From the NCBI GenBank assembly GCA_022578965.1, contig MU400635.1, forward strand, positions 48,864-112,863: 64,000 bases of DNA. Reading direction: 5' to 3'. Shown here one piece after another: positions 43,401 through 57,700 of the stretch. How positions within the stretch are numbered: position 1 is the stretch's first letter; each line of letters opens with the position of its first letter. The stretch comes from Xylaria sp. FL1777. Its lineage: Eukaryota > Ascomycota > Sordariomycetes > Xylariales > Xylariaceae. Below the pieces are notes generated by a model that had not been told where the DNA came from, did not search any database, and worked only from the letters and a program-made list of their open reading frames with translations. The translations under genes were made by a program, and so were the position numbers.

Positions 43401-46400
43401 ACTAATAATAGCTAAAAGCAAAAAATATATAAAGCTTTATTTTTTTTTCTTTTGCTGCATTATTTTAAAATAAAAGTTTAGTATGTATGCTAACTATACG
43501 TTTATTATTTAGTTATAAAACTGTTTATTTTATAAGTTTAAAAGTAATATAGCTAAATATTTTAAAGCTAATATAGTAATTATAACAGTTAAAAAAAATT
43601 TTACGCTTAAAAACTCTAAAAAACAAATAGTTTTAATTAAAAATACTTTTGTTTGTTTAACTAAAAAAAAAACTAAATTAAAATGCAAGTTAAAGCGTTT
43701 TTTTTAAGCTAATTTTATTGCTTAGCTTATTAAAAGTAATGTTAATAAGCAATAATTTAATATTGCTTAAAAAATTAGCATAATACTTAAGTATTTAAAA
43801 AAATAGCTAAAGAAATAAATTAAATAAGTTATATAAAGTAAAATAAAATAAGAAAAAATTAAACGATTTGTTTATATAGCAATATTTTTTTTAATACAAT
43901 TTATAATTATTTTTTTTTATTGCATAGCTTATAAATTTCTTTTTAAGCGTAATAAATAAAAAAAAAATAGTTATTATATAAAAAGTTAAGTTATAACATT
44001 TATAAAAGCAAATATATAAAACTTCTGCAACAAAAAAATCAAAAATATATAAAATAAGAATTATTAATACTAAATTATTAAATCTTTTTTTGTTTTTTTT
44101 TTAGTTTTTATTTTTTTAGCTCTGTATAATTAAATAATTCTGCTTAATTTTTTGTAGCAAAGTTTTATTTTTGCTAAGCTTGCTTTAAACTTTGCTTAAA
44201 TATTTGCTGTTTTATTAAATGCTTATTATTGCTTAATAGTAGCTTTAAGTTATTGCTAATAGTTTAAGCGCGTAAAATATAAACTAATAACTTTTTAAAA
44301 TATAATAATAATATTTTCTGCTTTTTAGCAGTTTTAAAGTTTTTATTAAATATTAAATAGTTTGAACTAAAAGCAAAAAAAGCTATTTAGTTTTAAATAA
44401 AAGTAATAAAGCAATTAAAAGTAAAAAAACTTATATGCAAGCATTAATGCAATAAAATAAACTTAGGTAATTAAAACTAATAAGCAGTTTTTATTTTTGT
44501 TTTTTTTGTTTTTATGCATTTTTAAAAAAAAGCAATAATAATTTATACTAAAACTAAGTTGCTTAGCTATTTAAAAAATATTAAAATAAAATAAAGACTT
44601 ATGTTTTTAGCGTAATAGTAAAAAAAGTGCTAATAAACTAGCTGCTATAAAACTAACAAATATAAAACTAATAAAAAAAAAGCTATAAAAAATACGCTTA
44701 GTTTTAAATAAAAAAAAATAGTTTTATGCATTATAACTTAATTATATAAACTTATATAATTAATAAAAATAAAAAATAAAACAATTAGTAAAAAAACAAA
44801 AAATAAAAAAAAAAAAATCTATTGCTTTAGCTTTTATTAGTTATTATTTTTTAAAGCGCTTTGTAGTATAATAGCTAAAAAAATAAAGTAAGCTATTATA
44901 TTTTTTAGCACTTAAAATATTTAAAGCGCTAAAAATTATACTATAGCTTTTATAAACTTAAAAAGCTTTTATAACTTGTTATATTTTCTTTATTTTTTAT
45001 GGCTTAACTGCTATAATTTTAATTATTAAAAGCTTTATTGTTTTAGTTTAATTTTTAATAAATAGTTGTAGCACTAGTAATTTATACATTAAAGTTAAGA
45101 TTTTTTAGTTTTTAGTACTTTTAGTTATTTTATATAAATTGCTTTAATTTTTCGGAAAAAAACAACCTTTTTAATTTTTTGCTAGTTAATTTTACTAATT
45201 AATATTGTTTATAATTAACATTTTTTTTAACTTTATAAAGGTTAATCTATTTATATAGCAGCTTTTTGTTGTTAAACTTATTTATTAAAAGTATAATATT
45301 ATAAAAAAAAACAAAAAAGCTTTTTTTAAATAATTGCTTAATTTTATAAGCGTTTTTCTAAGATTTAGCTTTTACAGCTAATTTTTTTTTCTTAGTTATA
45401 ATTGCTTTAATTTTTATAATATTTTAGTTATAGCGTTTTAACTGCTTAATTTTAGCTTTAATAAAATTTTCGTAAAAAGCAACATTTTATTACTTAATTA
45501 CTTTTTATGTTAATATTACATTTTTTATTAGCAGAATTAGCATTTTTTTATATACTAGCTTATATAAGCTATAGCTATAGTAACGCATAAAAGTATAATT
45601 TGCTTATATTACTAAGTTTAAATATTTTAGCTAATTTTTTCTAGTTTTATTTATTACTTATATAAAGCTTTTTTTTATTAGCTTATAGCCTTTTTTAATA
45701 AAGCTTTAAGCTTAAAAATAATAAGCTAAACTATAGTTTATTTTATAGCTTAAAATATTTACTACGTTTTTTATTTTTTTTTTAAATTTAAAGCTATTAT
45801 TATATTTAATTTTTATAGGAATTTTGTGCTAAAACATGATTTTTTTTTTAATAAATTTAAGTATTCTTAAAAAATCTATATGTTTTAAAAGTTTAGCTTT
45901 TAAATAAGTTATTATTTTGCATTTTGCTTTTATAATAGCTTTAAATTTATTGCTTAATAGCATAGTTTATATATTTATAACTTAAAAAACTAAAAGATTT
46001 AAAAAATAATTAAAATAATGTTTTTTAGTTTTTTTATTATTTATGGATTTTTAGCAATTAAAGCAACTAGCAATTGCAACATAAATATTTTAATAAAGGC
46101 TTTTCTAGTAATACTTTTAAGTTATTTATTAAGTTATAAATATTTAGCTTTTATAAGTTATCTTTTTATAGTTTTTTTTAATAAAAGCTTTTTAGGTTTT
46201 TTTATTATTAATAACCTTTTTTAGCATTTTTTTAAACTTTGCTTTTTTTTAAAAAATGGATTTATTAACAAAAAATTTAAAGGCTTCTTTTTTAAAATAA
46301 TTCTGCTTTTTTTTTGTTGTAAGTTCTTTTAAAACTTGCTTAAAAATAAAATACTTAGCAATCTGCTTGCTTTTTTTGCTTTAATTTTTTTTTAAGTATA

Positions 46401-46559
46401 GCAAAAGTTTTATTTTTTAGTATACTAAGCTTTTAATTAGTTAATTGCTTAATTCTTTATATATAATAATAATAGCTATTATATATAGTTAGAAATTAAT
46501 AAAATTTTTTATATTTTTTTTTTAATAATTATTTAATTTATTTAATAGCTTAAAAATTT
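40442..46559. other. Unassigned A+T-rich sequence
   Basis: No repeat pair or protein relic could be named with confidence. Near 46,080-46,200 the minus strand gives a Cys-Cys-Asn-Cys cluster that might be the tail of an integrase zinc finger downstream of the RNase H relic, but this is weak. Confidence 0.4.
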
Positions 46560-47040
46560 TTTTAAAAAGCTTATTAGCAGCTATATGTTTTTTTTTTAGC
46601 ACATAATAAAGTATAAAATTAAAAGTCTTTATATATACTATTCATTTTGTTAATTAAGCATTTAGTAATGCTAAAAATCTATTATTTAGCTATACTATAA
46701 AAACTTTTATATTAGTTTTTAAATAAAATGTAATCTTATAAAAATAGTTTTATAACTTTTAAAAAGTTTTAATAACAGCAAGCTTTTTTAGCTTTATAGT
46801 ATTATATTTTTTTTTAAGGCTTTTTTATGTTTTAGATTTATATTTTGCTAGTTTAATAGCTTTATTAACTTTTTAGCATAAAATAACGCTTTAGCTAGTT
46901 TTAAAAACATTTATCTTTAGCTAAATAGGTTTTTTTGTGTAATTAAAAGTAATAAAAATAAAAGCTGTTATAATAGCTTTTTAAAGCTTTTTTATAGCTT
47001 TTTTTTGCGGTTTTTTAAAGTAAAACAGCTTATTTTTTTA
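46560..47040 (-). mobile_element. Minus-strand Ty3/gypsy RNase H relic
   Basis: Read on the minus strand, 47,030-46,950 gives PQKKAIKKL then a stop and AIITAF, matching the W-x-x-CQKAFEKLKxAITTAP entry to gypsy RNase H. Then 46,785-46,560 gives KLAVIKTF, stop, KL, stop, NYFYKITFYL, RFLALLNA, LTK, stop, then IVYIKTFNFILYYV and KKKHIAANKLF. This follows the order of the gypsy pattern LAIV-AFK-WRHYLEG / VLTDHxNLR-F / LN-RQARW / F-F-I-YRPGK-N-AADALS. Stops fall at expected Trp, Gln or Arg codons and Asp is replaced by Asn, as RIP would do. It is a dead element. Its LTRs are not certain; the 303-bp repeats on either side are candidates. Confidence 0.65.
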
Positions 47041-50000
47041 TAATAAAACTATTAATAGTTTTGCAATTATAACATACTTTTATATTTATATTTAGTAGTA
47101 TACCGTTATTTTTAAAAAAAACTATACTTTTGTAATGTTTTTGCAAGTTTTTTATTTAAAAATTTTTATTACTTTTGCTTTTATTAAGCTTTTATTATTA
47201 ATGCTATATATATAGCTAACTATTTTAGTTATTTGTTTTGCTTATTTGTTTTTAAGTATGCTAGCTATAATTTTAGCTAGCTAAAAATTAAGCAGCATAA
47301 CATTAAAATTTTTAAAATGCTTTAATATAAACTGCTTAATTTTTAAAGCAACTTTATAATTATTATACTTAGTAGTAAGTCCTTTAATTACTACATTATT
47401 AAAAAAAGGTTTGCACTTTATTAATAATATATTATATAAAACTTTTAATAGCACTTTTAAAAATTAAGCTATTAAATTTATTGCTTTTTATAAAAAAGTA
47501 ATTATTTAAAAAAAGCTTATTAATATAAAAAAAGCAATTATTATTTAGCTAAAAATAAAAAGTAATATTTAATTATATTTTAAAAATAAATTAACTATAA
47601 AAATTACTTTATATATTACAAACTTTTTAAAGAACTTATTATAGCTTTAAGAAAAATTAGCATTACATATAGTAATTATATTTATTTTTATAGCTAAATT
47701 AATTAATTAAACTTTTTTATTTTTTTTTTGCATTAAAAACTAAGCGTTGCAATATAAACTGTAAGCTTTTTTAAAAACGCTATGCTTAAGTTAAGTTTTT
47801 AAAACCTTTATAGTAATGTTTTTTAAAAGTTTAAAAATTAAAATGCTGCAAACTTGCTATGCTTTATAAAAAACTGTTTTAATTTTATAAAAAGAAGAAA
47901 TTTTATTATATATTTTTCTTATTTTAAAAAAGTTTTAAAAAAGTGCTATTTTTTTGCAATATTATATTTTAGTTAGTAATACTACTTTTTATTAAGTAAG
48001 GTTAGTTATATAAAGCTTTTTCGAAAAAACAGCTAGTTATTTAGTAATTAATTAAATGCTTTTAAAAGTAGTGCTAAAACATAAATATATGTTTTAATAA
48101 ATGTTATTTTATTAAAATAGCATAAGATTTTTTAAATAATAGCTTGTTTTTTTTAAAGCTTGCTTTTTTTATTTATAAAATCTAGATAAAATAGTACTAT
48201 TAAATAACATATTATTTTTAAAATAAATCTTTTTATCTTTTGTTTTATATATTATATTTAAAATTATTGTTTTACTTTTTATTAATTTATTAGTTTTTAA
48301 AGCTTAAAAAGTTAATAATGCTTAAGTTAAAGTTATAATTAAGTTATATTTGCTTTTTAATTTATATATAGGATTTTTAGTCTTTATAATTGTTAATCTT
48401 TTAGCATTTTTTTGCTTTAACGTTTTTTTTATTGCAACTAAAAGTATTTTAAATAGTTAATTATTATTAAAAACAACATAGACTTTTTTATTGTTTTATA
48501 TTTTTAAATTCTTAAAAAGTTCAATATTTTATATAAAAAAAATTAAGAAAACTGCTAACGTTATATTATTATATAAGTTTTAATTCTTTTAAAAGTTTAC
48601 ACTTGTATATTTTTTTAAATTGTGTTTTTTTAATTTTTCTTTTGCTTTTTTTTGCTAATTATTAGATTCTTTATTTAAGGTCCAGTATTTTTGTGCTTTT
48701 TATAGCTTATTTGCTAAGCTAGTAGTTTAATAAATATATATTAGTTTTTTAGTTGCTAATGTTTTTAAGCTTTTAAATTTAGTTTTTTAATATAGTTTAT
48801 TACTAGTATAATAATCTAGCTTGTTTTAAGTATTATACTAGCTATTATATAAAGGCTTTAAAAATATAAACTTATTTAAAACTTTATAATAAAGTTTATT
48901 TTTAGCAATAAAAGATAAATAGCTTGTTTTTTACTAATTATATATAGCAAAAAAAGCAGCAACTTTTTATTTATTTAAATAGTAGTTTTTAAGCATTTTA
49001 TGCATTTAATTAAATTACTAGTTTAATTAAATCTTTTTTAAGTTATATTTGTATTTTTAGTAATAAAGCTATTTTTATTAACAAATAAGTTTATAATAAT
49101 ACTAAACTATACTTTAAAATTAATAATCTTAGTAATATTTTTTTTATAGATTTTGTTTTTTATTTTTATAGTAAGCTTTAAGCAAAGCTATATATATTCT
49201 TTTAGCTTTATAACGCTTAAAAATATAGCTAAAATACTTTGCAATTTTAGTAGCAAAGCTAACATAAAGCATAAATTTAAAAAGCTTAAGTATTTTTAGT
49301 TAAAATAATTTATTAAACTTAAGTTTTCTTTATTATAAAATCTATACTTTAATGTTTTTTTAAATAAATTTAAGCTATTACTGCTAATATAATTGTTATA
49401 TTTTTTATAAATTTTTATTTTAAAGGGATTAAAAGTTTAGTTAACGCTTTTTAGAACTATTAATGCTAGCTGCGTTAGCTTTTTAAGCTTTTTTTTTTCT
49501 TTTAGCGCTACTAGCATAAAATTAGCACAAAGCTAAAGTTTAGTTAAAAATATTACTTTTTCTAAAAGTAGCATAAGTATAATAATTAGTAACTTTTGTT
49601 TTTTTAGGTTATTTTTAAATAACAAATATATAGTATTATATTAGTTTAAAATCTTAAAAAGCATTTTATTAAACTTTAGCTTGTTTTTTAACGTTTAAAA
49701 ATTTAAAGCAATATAAACAAAAAATAATATTACTTAATTATTTTATTAGTTTTAATTGCAAAAAACTTTTATTATTTTATAGCGTTACTTATTAAAAAAA
49801 ACAGCTATAAAGCTAAATTAAAGCATATAAATATACATAATAAAACTATTATATTTTATTTTTTTATTTATTTATACTATTAAATAGTTTAATAAAAAGC
49901 TAGTTTTGCAAGTATTACTTAGTAATTTATGCTTATTAAGCTAACTAGCTAATTATAATATTAGCTAAGAACTTTTTTATGCTTTTTTAACTGCTAGCTA

Positions 50001-53000
50001 TTAAAATCTTATATTATTTTTTAAAAAGTTTACGCTTTTATAAAAAAAAGCATTCTTTATGTTTATTTAAATTAAGATTTTTTATAATAAAGTTTTTAGT
50101 TAAGCTTTATATTTTAATTTATTGCTTTTTTTTTTTAAAATAAGTTATAATATATTTAATTTAATTTGCTAACTTAAATTTTTGCTAAAGTTATTTAAAA
50201 GTAGTAATATTATTTTTAGCATTAATTTAAGCATTTTTGTTGCTTTAAAATATAACTTAGCTTTTATTTAAATAATTGTTTAAATAAAAATATTAAAGTA
50301 CTTTAAAACTTTTAGTATAAAGTTTTTAAAAATAACATTTGTTTTTTTATTTAAAAAGTTTTTAAACTTTTTAGCTTATATTTTTTTAAATTTTAAGCTT
50401 TTTTTTATAAGTTTTGCTTTTTAGATTTTTTAGAGCTTTTAATAATTAAAACTTTTTAGTTTTAATAAAATACTTTGCTTATAAAAATTGTTGTTTATTT
50501 ATATATTTTTAATATTAAGCTAAGTAAAAAACTTATTATTATTTAAATAAATCTTTTTAATTGTTTAACTTATAAAAGGCTTTTTTTTTTGTTTTTTAAG
50601 TTTTTTTTTACTTTTTATTTAGTAAAAAGTAGCTTTTTTAGTTAAAAGCTTATAATAATTAGCTTAAAACATATTTATGCTAATCTTTTTGTTTAATATA
50701 TAGCTTTATAAAACTTTAATACTATTTATATTATAAAAAATGCTTTATATAAAGTTTTAATTAGTTATAATAAAGCTATTATTTAGCTTGCTATTTATTA
50801 AGTTGTTTTTTTTAACATTGCAAGCTTTTGCTAGTTTTATTTTATAAAGCATACTAGTTTAATTATTAGTTTTTTTATTTAAAAATTAGTTTAGCTGCTT
50901 GTTATTTAGCTAGTAAAGTTTTTTTTTTTTTTAACTTTTTTGTTTGCTTTTTATTTTAGCATTTAAATTTTTATTATTTAAAATAAAGTTTTTTTTTTGT
51001 AGTTAATAATAAGCTTTTTGCTTAAGTAGTTTATTATTGCTTAAAACAAAGTTATATATTTATTTTATTGTAGCATTAAAAATTTTTTTTTTATTTTTGC
51101 TAATTTTTATAACTTTAAAAAAAACTTTTATATATTTAAAGCTTGCAAAAAATTTTAGCTTTTTTAAGCATTATTTAAAGTTTTAGTATATAATGTTTTT
51201 TTTTTTTAATTTGTAAGCAAAGCTGCACTTATAAACATAATAATTATTTATGCTACATTTTTAATAAATAGTTCTTTTTGCTAAATAAAAATTGTTTAAT
51301 TTTATTTATTATAAGGAATTAAACAATTATTTGCTTTATTTTTGTTTTTTAAAGTTATATTTATCTTTTTGTAAATATTTAGAAATTATAGCATTAATGC
51401 TAAACATTTGCTTTTTTAATAAGTTTATGTTAATTTTATAATACTGCAGTACTTATAGTTTTTAATTAATTAGCTAAACATACTAATTTTGCAGTTTTTT
51501 TAGCATTTCTTTTAGTTTTTTTTTTATAATTGCTGCATTTTTTTGTTTTAATTTTAACTGCTATATTTACTTAGTAATATTGTTTATGTTTTAGTTATAA
51601 GCAAAGTATTAAGCTAATTTTATTTGCTGTTTTTTAATAATAATTATTTTAGCAGCTAATATAGTTATATTAATAGCTAGCTTAGTAGTATTAATAGCAG
51701 TATATAAAAGCTTATTAAAATTATAATTATATAAATAATTAACTTTTTTTTATGCTTTGCGTACTTTTTTTGTTTTTTTAAAGTAAAAATTTAGCTTAAA
51801 CTTTTTATTAATTTAATTGTTTAATATTTTATAAAGGTTTTTATAAAACATTTTGTTTAAGTTATTATATAATTTTTTAAAAAACTTTATTATTTTATTA
51901 ATAATATTTTAATTTAGCTTTTTAAGCAAACTTTAAGTAAGTTAAAAATTAAAGTAGTAATTTTTTTAGGCTTTAATATTCTTAATATATATTTAATACT
52001 AAAAAAAATAAGTTTTAAAATTAATAAAATATATAGCTTTTAAGCAAGCTTTAAAATCTTGCAATATAGCAATAGTAAACTTATTTTGCTTAAAGTTTTA
52101 AAGCTTAAACTTTTGCTTAAGCAGTTTATAAGCTTTAGTTTATAATAAATAATTTTTTAGTATTATTTTTACTATTTTTTTTGTTTAAAAAGTATTATAA
52201 TAAACAAAAACCTATTTAATTTTATTAATGTTTTTAAAATGCTTTATATAAAAAAAAGCATTTAAATTATTTAGCTATTTGCTTACTTTTAACCTATTAA
52301 ATAGCAAATGCTAGTTTAACTTTAAGTTAAAAAACATAAATAATAGCTTAATTTTAGCATTATACTTATTATTAAAATAACTTAAGTTAAATAAAATTGC
52401 TTTAATACTTTTTAGAAATAATAAGCTAGTTATTTTTATTTTTTTTGTTTATAAGTAGTTTTAATGTTTTTTATATATTAAAGTAAAAAGATTTAATGAT
52501 TTTTTATAGCTAGATTACTTAATTAAGCTATAGTTTTTAAACTTTTAAGCTATATAATAAATTAAAGTAAAGTTTATATAAAAATAACAAAAAAAATAAG
52601 CTATAAAAAATAATAAAAGTAAACTAAAAGAAATAATAAAAGTAAGCTAAATAAAAATATAAGTTTAAAAAAAAAAAAAGTATAAAGTGCTAAAGGTTTT
52701 TAAGTATTTTAAATATTTAAGTTTTTTTGTGCTGTTTTTTTGGACTTTTTTTTTAAAAAACTTAATAATTTTTTTTGTTTGCATTTATAAGAACTGCTAG
52801 CTTATTTTTTATAGCCTTTTGAGTCTTTTTTTAAATGCTTTTATATTTTTGTTTCTTATGCGCTTTTATTTTTTTGTATGCTTTATAGCGTTTAGTTTTT
52901 TTGTTTTTTAGTTTAGCTTACCTTGCTTTACGCAAGTTTTATTAAGCAGGCTTTATTTTTTTATAGCTTTTTACTTATAAAAATAACATGTTTTTTTTTT

Positions 53001-53779
53001 TTTTTTAAGGCCTTTTTATTTAACAATAAGTGCTATAAAAAAGCAATAATTACGCTTTACGCAAAGTTTTTAAGCAATAGCTAGCTTATACTTAAAAAAC
53101 TTTGCTTTTTATTTCTTAATAAAAAACTATATTAGCTTAAAAAACAAAGTATATTTTTAATTATTAATAGCTTTATATATTAATGCATAAACTTAAACTT
53201 ATTTAATGTAAATAAGCGTTAAATTTGCTTGTATTACAGCTTTTAGAAATTTTAGCAACTTTTATTTTTTTTTAAGCCTGTTTTTTGTTTTTTTTTGCTT
53301 ATACGAAAATAATTATGCTTTTTCTTTTGTAAAGCACTAGCTTTTTAGCAAAAATTTCCTTTTTTTAGCTTTTTAAGGGTTTTTAACAAACAGTTTTTTA
53401 GCTACGCTATTTTAAAAATTGTGCTAATATTTTAATACTTAATTGTTGTTTTACTAAAAAAAATAAAAGCGCTTTATAAACTAAACTAAAAAAAACAGTT
53501 TAATATTTTTATACGTTTATTTTAAGCTTTAATAATTAAAAACTGCTAGCTTAAACGTTTATTATTAATTATAACTAAACTGCTTATATTAAGCAAGCTT
53601 TGCTTATTGCTAGCTAAAATAGCTAAATATAATATATTATATTTTACTTATAAAAATTATAGTAATTAATAAATAAATAAATTAAATATATAAGTTAGCA
53701 ATAATAAATTGCTTGTTTGTTAGTTTTATAGTATTATTTATAGTAAATAAAAGATTAGCTTTATTAAAAATACTAATAA
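47041..53779. other. Unassigned A+T-rich sequence
   Basis: Probably includes the reverse transcriptase and gag part of the minus-strand element whose RNase H lies at 46.6 kb, but I could not identify a YLDD-type motif here by eye. No gene. Confidence 0.4.
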
Positions 53780-54082
53780 AATAAAGCAGTGCAATTGTAT
53801 AAGATTTATTATACTACTTTAATTGCAAGAAAATAAGTTATAACTTACGTATTTAAGCAATTAAGCTATATATGAATTAAGGAATTAAACAATTAATTAA
53901 AAGGCTATTTAACAATATAAATAAAGCAACTATAGCTAATTTCCATTTTGTTGTGTGTTATTATCAAGTTTATACTTCGAAATTTAGCGCAATATTTATA
54001 CTTTTATTCTTACTATATAATTTAGCTTAAACTTACTTTAACTAGCTAGTTAGCTCATTTAGCCACTTTACTTTACTTTAAT
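53780..54082. repeat. 303-bp LTR-like repeat, copy C
   Basis: Third copy, matching copies A and B from AATAAAGCAGTGCAATTG through CTTTACTTTAAT and then diverging abruptly at both ends. Sharp ends at the same two positions in independent copies are what define the repeat as a unit of 303 bp. It lies 177 bases left of the gypsy element at 54,259. Confidence 0.65.
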
Positions 54083-54258
54083 AGCTATGATTTTTTAAAC
54101 CGTTATATAAAGGGCTATAGTATTATTAAAGCTATTTATTATGTTATATAATTTATTAGCTAGTATACTTTGCATTATTTGTTTATATTTACTAAAGTTT
54201 TAATATACGATGTTTTTTTTGATTTTAAAGGCTAGGTTTTTTTTTATATAGTGCTTTA

Positions 54259-54758
54259 TGTTATAAAATTAGCACAGGGGTGGCCTTTAAAGCGGCTTAA
54301 TGCCTTTATATATACTTTGCACCTTTTTTTTTGCTAGCTAAAGCCAAAGTTACGTAATAATTTATTTAGCTTACTAAGCTTATAGTAATTTAAGGCTTAC
54401 TAAGCTTATAGTAATTTAAAGCTTACTAGGCTTATAGTAATTTAGTGCTTACTAAACTTGCAGTAATTTAAGAAAAATTACTACTTTTTTTACTTTTTTT
54501 TTGTTTATATAATTATGCACTTTTTATATTTAATTATTTATTTAGTTTTAGTTCTTTAGCTATTAATTTTCTTATAACTGCTAAGCATTAATATATTTAT
54601 TACTTTTAATCCTTTAAAACCTTTATTAATGCATAATAATAAAAGTACTTTAAAAACTTCTTTAACGGACTACTATTAAAAATCTTATTATTATTTATAA
54701 ATTAAAACTTTAAAAGCAAACCTGTTATATTAATATAAAATAAGTTTGTTATATTTTA
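54259..54758 (+). repeat. Left 500-bp LTR of the Ty3/gypsy element
   Basis: Begins TGTTATAAAATTAGCACAGG and matches 61461-61960 colinearly over 500 bases, differing mostly by transitions. Contains four tandem 26-bp units at 54369-54472 and a shared block ATAATTATGCACTTT near 54510. This copy is in places less mutated (AGCACAGGGGTGGCC against AGCATAAAGGTAGCT), in other places more. Confidence 0.8.
54369..54472 (+). repeat. Four tandem 26-bp units in the left LTR
   Basis: Four consecutive copies of GCTTACTAAGCTTATAGTAA followed by TTTAAG or a variant, starting at 54369, 54395, 54421 and 54447. The same array is present in the right LTR, so it predates insertion. Such arrays in the LTR upstream part often act as promoter or enhancer elements; that role here is inferred. 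Confidence 0.8.
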
Positions 54759-57700
54759 ATAGCTTTTTAATTAATAAAACCTAATATATAAAAACGAATA
54801 CTAATATAAAGAGTTAAGTAATAAACAATTTATAAAATAAACTTTTAAAAGTATACTAAAGAAATATTTAAAAAACAAAAATGCTAAATAGCATTACATA
54901 AATAAAACTTTACTTAATAATTAATAAACTAGATCTAAGTTATGCTACTAAAAATAAAAAGTTAAAAATTAAGTTTAAAAATCTTAAAAATTTTTAGAAC
55001 TAGTAATATATTAAAACAATAAACTTTAGTACTTTTACTAGTTATTTTTATTAAAAAAAAAGCAGTAGCAAAAAAAAAAAAGTTAAATAATAATAGTAAA
55101 AAAGAACTAATATTAATGCTAGTATTATAAAGCAAACTAGTTGCTTTAACCTAAAAAACAGCTTAAATATTAAACGTTATAATTTTTAAACTAGCATAAA
55201 TACTAGCTATAGTAATTAAAGCAGCAATAATAACTACTATTATAATAAATTAAAGCTTTAAACAAATAATTATACTATAATTAATATTAATACTACTATT
55301 AGTAAACTTAATGCTTACTTTTATTACTGCTATACTTAAAATAATAACTTAAAATAAAAAACTTAACTTTTTATTATTACTACTGCTTTTATTATTAGGA
55401 TTATTTATAATGTTAAAAATATTAAACATTAAAAGTTTTAAACTTACTGCTTTAAAGCTTTATAATAAATTTATAAATATAAAAGCTTTTTTAATTTATA
55501 TTAAACTTTATTTAAAATAACATTTTATTACTATTATAAAAAAGAACTAAAAAATAATAACTATTTTATAATTTTTATTAAAAAAAGTATTAAAATAGTT
55601 TTAATTTATTTTAAAGAATTTTTTAAAAGCTAATAAGTTAACTAACTTTAAGCTAAAAATAAAAAAAATTTTTAAAAATTACGTTAAGTTTAAAAATTAA
55701 ATAAAAGCATTATTTAAAAATACTTAAAAAGCAAAATACGTAAAAAAAGCACTTTACTGCTTAAAACAAATAAAAGCAGCAATAAATTATGCTATAAAGT
55801 TTAAATAATTAGTAATAATTTTAAAATTGCTTAAGCTTATATTGTTTTATTTATTTTATAATAAATTTAAAACTTAAGTTTAAAACAAACTATATAAAAT
55901 AAATAAACTAGCAAAAATTAATATATATATTAATATAGCTATTATAATTAATTAACAATTATTTAACTGGTATTTTAAAACTAAAAAAACTAAAAAAAAC
56001 AAAAAAGAAATACTTAAAAGAATATTAAATAAAAATTTAAACAAATCAGTAAAGTTTAAAAATAATAATTCTAAAATATATTTAAAGTTAAATGTTATAA
56101 CTATAAAAAAAAAGAACACTTTTAAAAATAATGCTAATTTAAAAAAAAAAACAGAAAAAAAAGCTATAAAAAGAAAAAGATTTTTTAATTTAAAAAAAAA
56201 ATATAAGTTATAAAAGTTTAAAACAACAAAAAACAACAAAACAATTTAAAAAATATATTTTTAAAGCAAAAATATAAAGTTGTTATTTTAAGTTAAAACA
56301 AAAGTACTACATTAAATAAATTTAAATGCTTTATTTATACAAGTTAAAATAAATAAACATATAAATATTATTTAAAAGCTTTATAATTATTAAAACAAAT
56401 TATAAAAAAATATATTTGCTATATAAACAATTAAAGTTGTTTAATATATAACTTAAAAAAATAGTTTAACTAAAAGTAGCAAATAATAAAAAGTAATAAA
56501 TTAATGCAGTTAGTAGACTTATAAAATTATAAAGATTTTAAACTACTAAAGCTTAAAATATAGCTTAAAAAAAGTTATATTTAAAGAAATAAAACTATAA
56601 CTATAAATAGTATAATTATTAAACTAATTATAAACTATTAAAATACTTAGTTACTAAATAAACTTAAAAAAACAGAACTTATAAAACTTTAAAGCAAAAA
56701 CAAATAAAATTAAAAGCTATAAAAAATACTATAAAAAAAAAACTAATAAAAATAAATAAAGTATTTTTATAGCTTAAATTGCTTTAAATATAATAAAACA
56801 AAAAAGCATTAATAGTTAATATAAAAACTAATATGTTTTAAAAACTAAAGCTAGCAATTTAACTAATTGCTAAAAGTTATTATTATAATAAAATTATAAT
56901 AAAAAACAATAATAATATTTTACGCTTAAAAAATTTAAGACATAATAAAGTACTATAAAATTGCTATATAGTATATTATTGCTATTAATATTTACTTAAT
57001 AAACTAAAAAATAATTAGTTTTTTAAACAAATTGCAAAAATAAAAATATAAAATTTTTATAAATTAAAGTAATTAATTATAATTATAGTTTATTATAAAG
57101 ATTTACGAAAATTTGCAATATTTAAAAAAGATTTTAATTGTATTTATAATACTATTTTAAAAAAATGTAAAAATAACTGCTATAAATATTACTAGCTAAT
57201 TAAAGCATAATTGTACTAAAAAATAGTTGTTAAAAGTAAAAAAGCTTAAAAACTATAATTTAAAGCTTAATTAAAAGCAAAAATAAAACAAAGCGTAATA
57301 ATATTTAAAGTGCAAAATAAAATAAGCATTTAAACATTTTATAAAAAAGAATTAAAAAATAAAATAAGCACTTGCTAAAAAAGCAGCAAGTAGCTAAAAA
57401 AACTAAAGCTTTACGTAAAGTTTAATGTAATAATTAGCAAAACTAATTTAAAATTAAACTTATATATTAAAAAAAAAAGTATAACACTTTAATTAACTTA
57501 GAAATATAAGCTAATATAATTTTATTTAAAGTAGCAAAATAAAATAAAATTTTTTAAAAATATAAGCAAAAATTCTAAAAAATTAAAAGATTTAATAAAA
57601 GTATTTTTAGCTATAATAACAGTTGTATACTTAAAAAAACTAAACTTTTAAATATATTTATATAAAAATACAAAAAACAAATTATATTAAATATTGCTAA

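Noticed and set aside
54369..54472. CRISPR-like array
   Set aside because: The 26-bp units are contiguous without spacers, lie in an LTR and are duplicated in the other LTR of a eukaryotic retroelement.
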